In this document: one piece after another, positions 59,086-64,000 of the stretch | How the letters are laid out: every line of letters begins with the position of its first letter | Numbering within the stretch: the stretch's first letter is position 1 | Source of the DNA: Zygaena filipendulae | Taxonomy: Eukaryota > Arthropoda > Insecta > Lepidoptera > Zygaenidae | Length of the DNA: 64,000 nucleotides | Assembly: GCA_907165275.2 (NCBI GenBank) | Contig: OU015654.1 | Span: 6,031,501-6,095,500 of the forward strand | Direction: 5' to 3' | Translations under genes and position numbers: made by a program | Notes under the pieces: generated by a model | Seen by the model: only the letters and a program-made list of their open reading frames with translations | Databases searched by the model: none | Told to the model about the DNA's origin: nothing

Positions 59086-62000
59086 CTGAAAAATGAAGCA
59101 ATTATTAGATGTCGCATTGTATTTATAACAAATAATTGTAAAGCATAATAATAAAATATCGCATATCGGTTAACCTCTTTGATTTCACAATCGCCTGGGT
59201 AGAGTGGTAATTCCACTGCCTCATCAGATAGTAGATGCATTCCTTTCTTACAGAAGGATGACCTGAAATCAAAGGCAATAGTAGTGCATCTGTAGGCATA
59301 GGTACGAAATCTAATATGTCGCCTCACTTGCTATGTCTCACTCTGTCTTTAAAGAAAGGCATATAAAAGCAGAAACTGACTGACTGATCGATCAACGCAC
59401 AAGAACAATTCCGCGGGAACTCCGAAATTATTGCGAGAGAAACCACGCGGGACAGCTAGTGCAACACAAAAATCGTTTCGTCGCTAACCAGACGTGCTGT
59501 CTAGGGTGGAAACATTATATTCTTACGTTTTCCCAAAACTGTCTGCGATGAGTAGTTTGTGGACGTGTATTGACTTGGCGCCAGTGCTCAGCCAGCCGGA
59601 GTAGGGCGCGTAGTGTATGGTGGTGCGCAGCGGCACGCCCAGCGCCGGGTGCGGCACTATCATGCGCGTGAAGCGCGCCCCATCTGGTGACGTGTTCTCG
59701 CGTCTGGGGATAACGCACAGGCAATCAACAGCCTACTCGAGTGGAACGCAGTGGCCGCAACCCTAAACTGCCGAGCCTAATCCACAATCAGTAAAAATTG
59801 GTTGAACTCAACGAGAATTCGTATTTTATTTAAGGCAATACAGAGCTACCAGTACCAGCCCCATGACTTTTGATTGGACTATTTTACGTGATCACGTGAC
59901 ATGACGATTCGTTCCTTAGTTTTTTATGCGTTAACGATCATAGATTGTCAACTTGGCTAACGTAACGGGGCAGGGCGCTCACCCTGAATGGCTAAGATAC
60001 GGTTCATAATATTTTTTCGAGTTTTCCATCTGCGGATCCTACTGTCACCACCTGCTTTACCTTTAACAAAACGGTGGGCGAAACTATCAAGCAAAAATTT
60101 AACTACGAATACGACTAGAGAGTTAATTAAACTACTCCATAATAAAACCCACTTGTTCATGGGAAATGATTCGTTGAGGCCGGAGTCCCCGTGCAGCGTC
60201 AGCGTAACTCGGCCGTACTTTGCTTTCTCGCCCGCGTCGCTGCCGCCCCATATCGACACATGGTACTGATGGGCTATAGGTAAAAATATACTCAGCATTA
60301 TTTTATTAGTTTACAAGATCGGACATTTTCAAACTCTTGTGGACAGTCATTATAATAAATAATTAGTTGAAGTTGGTGTGTAAGTACGAAGTTTATTAAA
60401 AAAAGTTTTGCATTTACATATTACAGGTTGAAAGGACGTGTTGAAGCAGGGTACTCAGAAGTTATAACATTTACAACTCAGAAGTTATATTATAACATTT
60501 ATATGCAAAAAAAAAACAAAATTAATCTCTGACGTAAAAAAACTTTAAAAAATATTCACTAAAATTGAGCTCGCCGTGTGGTCAACGCGCTGACGTATTG
60601 TACCTATACCTACATACATATGTGTAATATGTGAATGCCTAATGTTGTCCCATTAATACAAAAAGTAAGCTCGTTGGTTATTGAAAGAGTAGGTATGCTA
60701 CCACAGAAGGGTTCCTCCTCTCTGGTGAGCAGGTACAGTTGGCCGCGCCCTAGGGAGCGGTCCGCGTAGTACCCCATGTTGCCGCAACGATGCTCCGAGT
60801 CGCAAGGAAAACATCGACCCTGAAAAAAGCAGTCACTTTTTTAGCTTACGGCTAATGTATTATTTATTAAATTAATTAATTTAAAAAATTTAACATATAA
60901 AATGGCAGACAATAGCTATTCGCGGAATTCACAAGTAGCATTGATGTACAAAGGGTTGAGGACAAAAGTTTTTTTTTTTAGGAACATTGACATTGCTGTA
61001 GGTGCTTATCACTTCAATATAATAATATGATCAAAATTTGATATATTGAATTTATGAATCCTGGTCGCTAGTAATAACATTTGAGAAACTCAGTTGTCTG
61101 TATATGTCTCAAGCCTACAATTACTATCTAATTTAAAGCTGCACGATACCTTTGACTGACTGATCTGATAGATTTGTTTGCCCGGATGCGGGTGGAAATG
61201 GCCGGGAGAACATGGTAAATATTAAATTTCCGGATATTCCCGGAAAACAATTTGAACGATTGCCTATTGCAAGTGCCCACCATCCGTCGAGGTGTATTGC
61301 GTCTTTCCCGAATCTGTCATTCACCGAAGAGAGTATTACTTCTTAAGTATTGGAAAAACTGTTCCCCCCGAGGTTCACCCTGTACCTTCAAGGTTAATTA
61401 CCATTTGAAAACAGTTTTTCGACCACTTGCTTGTGTCCGTTTGACATAAAATTTGGCGTAGGTACCTACTTATATCGTGCTGGTCTGACGGAGAAGGGAT
61501 GCAGGGACTGAAACTACCTGGTGGCAAATCGTAGAACAGTTGAATTTGGGTTAGCTAAGTTTTGTTGGAATGAGTACTTTCCATTACTCATAATGACGAA
61601 GGTGTTAAGATGAAGTCGGAAGGTTACCACTGTAACTCCCTGATAGAAACTGCCAAGATGATCGTGTTTGGGCTCGTCTGTTTTGTCCTCATGAGTACCT
61701 TTCATTACACATGATAAAGCTTGTTTAAAAAATACTTAATTTACACGTATGTATCTATTTAGATAGATACGTTGTAATATTATTGTTATTAATAATTTCT
61801 TAAAACCTATTGTTAAAGTGGGAAAATTACTAAGACTACTAAGAATTATGTTCTAACTAAGAAGTATGTTCGTATTTATGGCTTTAAAGATTTTCTTTTC
61901 TTGATTCTTTAGCGGGTCTGTTAGTTGTATAATCATCATTTGTAATAGATTAGGTACTATTACTGATGCATACAGATTATGTATACTTATGTCGACTAAC

Positions 62001-63343
62001 TTCAAGGAAAGTGTCGTAATTCGCGCACGGAAACGCCGGGAAGTGGCACTTGGGCGAGACGGAGTCGGTGAAGAATTTGTAAGCGCGTCGGTGGTTGCAC
62101 AACGAGCGGCCTTCCACGGAGGGCGCCGACCACGGCAGCACGAGGTCCGACACCGCGCCGACAAACCTGGCATCATAATTACAAACTGTTTGTTAAATTT
62201 CTTTTTCAGATTTTCAACACGGTCTAAAACGTACAGTGTTATAACAAATAGTCATCGGTTTTTATTAGGTACACTAGGTATTAACAGAATTTCACACAGA
62301 CAACAGCGCCTCGGGGTGCAGCACAATATTATGGAATTTGTAATTTTAATTGTTATGGTAAAGACCGAACCCGTTCGGCTCTCTAGTAGATAAGTGAATG
62401 CTCCTAGTTCTCTCTCACAAAAGTTGCCGAAACTAACTGAAAAATCAAATTGACTAACAAGTTGGAACATCCATGCTGCACCCTCCCTCCGTTCGGATAG
62501 AAATCAACGTGGCCGAGTGGCTGCGCTGCCCCCAGCCCGCCAAAGATCAGTGTTTCGCCGTTGGAATGAATGACGTCCACGAATTGGGCATCAGTGTGAT
62601 CCAATCGCGCTCGAGGATCTTGAAACTCAAATAGAGGTCCCGCGGGATCTAACCCTGTTGCAAGATTTACAAATGGATTTAATTAAAAATTGAATCAGAT
62701 CATCGTATTCAAATACCATGATCTGATTCATTTGAATGTCCAATACTTTGTAATTATAAATTTATTGTGTTATAAAAGAAAAGTTATTTATTCCAATTAA
62801 AATGAATTAGGTAAAAAGTAACATAAAAAGTATCACAGAATGGATAATTATGCTACAAACAGAGTAGAAAGTGAAAAGAAATTTCATATTTTTTTTTCTA
62901 CTAAAACGATTGAAGCGCAATCCTACGCAATTGAAACGAAACAAGCCTAGTTGCGAGTAGAAACTATTGCGAGATTTCATTTTTCACCTTAAAATATGAT
63001 TTTTGTACATTTTACCTGTTATTCGACTGATATTGCGTAATTCGGATCCAGCGAAGCCAGCGACATGTGCTCCTAAACTGAACCCAATTAAATGAACGTC
63101 TTCAAACCGCAAGTCTATGTATTTTTCAAGGCCTAAAAGTTTTCATAAAAAAGTTAAGATTTATCGGTGGATATGATAGATTAAGTAGGTATATTTTTTT
63201 TTTAAATTGATCCTTCGGTCTGGGTTACCTAATAAAAGCATTGCCAGCTGTTTCCCCACAAGCCTCGAGTTGGCAGCAGCGCGGAGGTAATTAGGCATTG
63301 TTGCACCACCTTCCCAATCTACGCACACTACGTTACATTCTTC
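57940..63343 (-). CDS. Secreted pancreatic-lipase-family protein with long C-terminal extension (5' partial)
   Basis: Exons in coding order: 63343-63229, 63132-63016, 62654-62459, 62166-62001, 60819-60702, 60273-60153, 59703-59527, 59262-59175, 59085-57940. Phases agree at all eight junctions, giving 747 residues from the first visible codon to the stop. The alpha/beta-hydrolase core carries VCVDWEGGA, the nucleophile elbow [10 protein letters not shown] (Ser57 of the visible part), Asp80 in LDPAGPLF and His168 in CNHRRAY: a complete triad. A lid loop of 25 residues lies between Cys140 and Cys166. Residues about 238-366 resemble a PLAT/C-terminal lipase domain. The signal peptide and first exons are beyond the right edge. 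It likely hydrolyses extracellular acylglycerols or phospholipids. The 381-residue tail is unusual. Confidence 0.9.
59880..59962 (+). repeat. Repeat with CACGTGACATGA / ATTCGTTCCTTA block, copy 2
   Basis: Direct counterpart of 22990-23150, in lipase intron between 59704 and 60152. It includes ACGTGATCACGTGACATGAC and TAGATTGTCAACTTGGCTAA. Confidence 0.75.
60820..62000 (-). other. Lipase gene intron (1.2 kb)
   Basis: AT-rich intron between the exons at 62001 and 60819. I see no repeat family or coding region that I can name; the frames at 61133, 61252 and 61514 look like chance. Confidence 0.5.
62691..62730. repeat. 40-bp near-perfect palindrome
   Basis: Arms TGAATCAGATCATCGTATT and AATACCATGATCTGATTCA pair over 19 bp with a single mismatch and a 2-nt loop (CA). 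On the minus strand it lies 36-76 nt upstream of the acceptor of the lipase exon starting at 62654. Confidence 0.9.
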
Positions 63344-63412
63344 CTGTAACAGAAAAACCAAGTAAACTACAATTTTGTTTGCGGAACTTTCGCCAGCGGT
63401 AAAAACAACTTA

Positions 63413-63966
63413 TTTTTCACTTCAGTAGCTCAAACATGTAGGTTTTGCTGCCTGAAATCAGTGAGCAAAATCGCATTTTGCTCACTGAGTGAGACAAAGT
63501 AACTTTTTAATTTTTGTTTTCAGAAAGCCGCGAATATCTTATTCAGCCTTGGGTTAATCATACAATTCGAAACATTTACACTCTATCTCTTTCCCGCCAT
63601 TAGAAAGAGAGAGAGACAAAGACTAGCCCTTTCGAAGTTCCGATTTTGAATTCGACCTCAAAGACAAACACGTTCGGAAATTTGTGCTAACCAAAGAAAT
63701 TTTGCAAAAAGATAATTATGTCTTTTAATGTAATTTATTGAATTTTTAACTTATTGTTGTATTTAAACGAAAATAAGTATTTACCTACTGCAAATAAAAC
63801 TGATATTTAACCTGTAAATAACTATTATCTCCTAAAGTGTTCTCGCTGCTGAAGTGAAAAGTTATGTGTGTTACACGAGAGCAAGTTTTTTGCATCTCGT
63901 GCCTTTGAATCCCTCGCCACACTCAGGATTCAACTTTAGAATTACGAGCGCAGCAAGAAACGACTT
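63413..63966 (-). mobile_element. Non-autonomous element with CACTTCAG inverted ends, copy 2
   Basis: Reverse-orientation copy of 54021-54554, with the same CACTTCAGTAGC end, the internal GTGAGCAAAAT-CGC-ATTTTGCTCAC hairpin and the AGACAAACACGTTCGGAAATT block. It fills the intron upstream of the first visible lipase exon and reaches nearly to the window edge. Confidence 0.8.
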
Positions 63967-64000
63967 TGCTTTCTTGTTGCACAAATAACTATTGCGTTCT

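Noticed and set aside
61133..61705. Three open frames of about 63 codons
   Set aside because: They lie within the lipase intron, have no recognisable motifs, and are of a length expected by chance.

Overview
The window is a stretch of an insect nuclear genome, almost certainly a moth or butterfly (Lepidoptera). The evidence is multi-exon genes with GT-AG introns, an AT-rich background, and many copies of interspersed repeats that I recognise as typical of Lepidoptera. These include the family ending in a GCGGTTTCACCCGCG block, the family built on GGTTCCGTACC / GCGGAACCCTAAAAA, and tRNA-derived SINEs. There are no bacterial features, tRNA genes or rRNA genes.

Four host genes can be assembled exon by exon with reading phase kept at every junction. 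(1) A plus-strand SIAH/SINA-like RING E3 ubiquitin ligase runs from 552 to 19837 in ten exons; its first exon lies outside the window. (2) Importin-13 is on the minus strand, 46019 down to 21870, in 17 exons giving 953 aa; it converges on the SIAH-like gene. (3) RUVBL1/pontin is on the plus strand, 48538 to 56857, in 10 exons giving 456 aa; it is divergent from importin-13 across a 2.5 kb spacer. (4) A secreted pancreatic-lipase-family protein is on the minus strand, 63343 down to 57940, in nine visible exons; its 5' part lies beyond the right edge. It has an unusual 381-aa Thr/Pro-rich C-terminal extension encoded by one exon, and it converges on RUVBL1. The genes have unrelated jobs (ubiquitylation, nuclear import, AAA+ chromatin/snoRNP remodelling, lipid hydrolysis), and I see no operon-like logic.

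Most of the rest is mobile DNA. Intron 2 of the SIAH-like gene carries an exact 100-bp-period tandem array, framed at a distance by a 117-bp inverted repeat. Intron 6 holds a 1.6 kb Tc1/mariner-like element with TA target duplication and a broken transposase. Importin-13 intron 7 (9.7 kb) is filled by a Ty1/copia element lying beside a full-length Jockey-type LINE. The copia element has identical 198-bp LTRs and a 5-bp duplication but has lost the core of its reverse transcriptase. The LINE has apparently intact ORF1 and ORF2 and a poly(A) tail. Importin-13 intron 3 has an older, decayed Jockey-type LINE. RUVBL1 introns 1 and 8 contain an RTE fragment, a 156-bp tandem array, a SINE and MITE-like elements. 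Several MITE-like families occur as inverted pairs that bracket genes.
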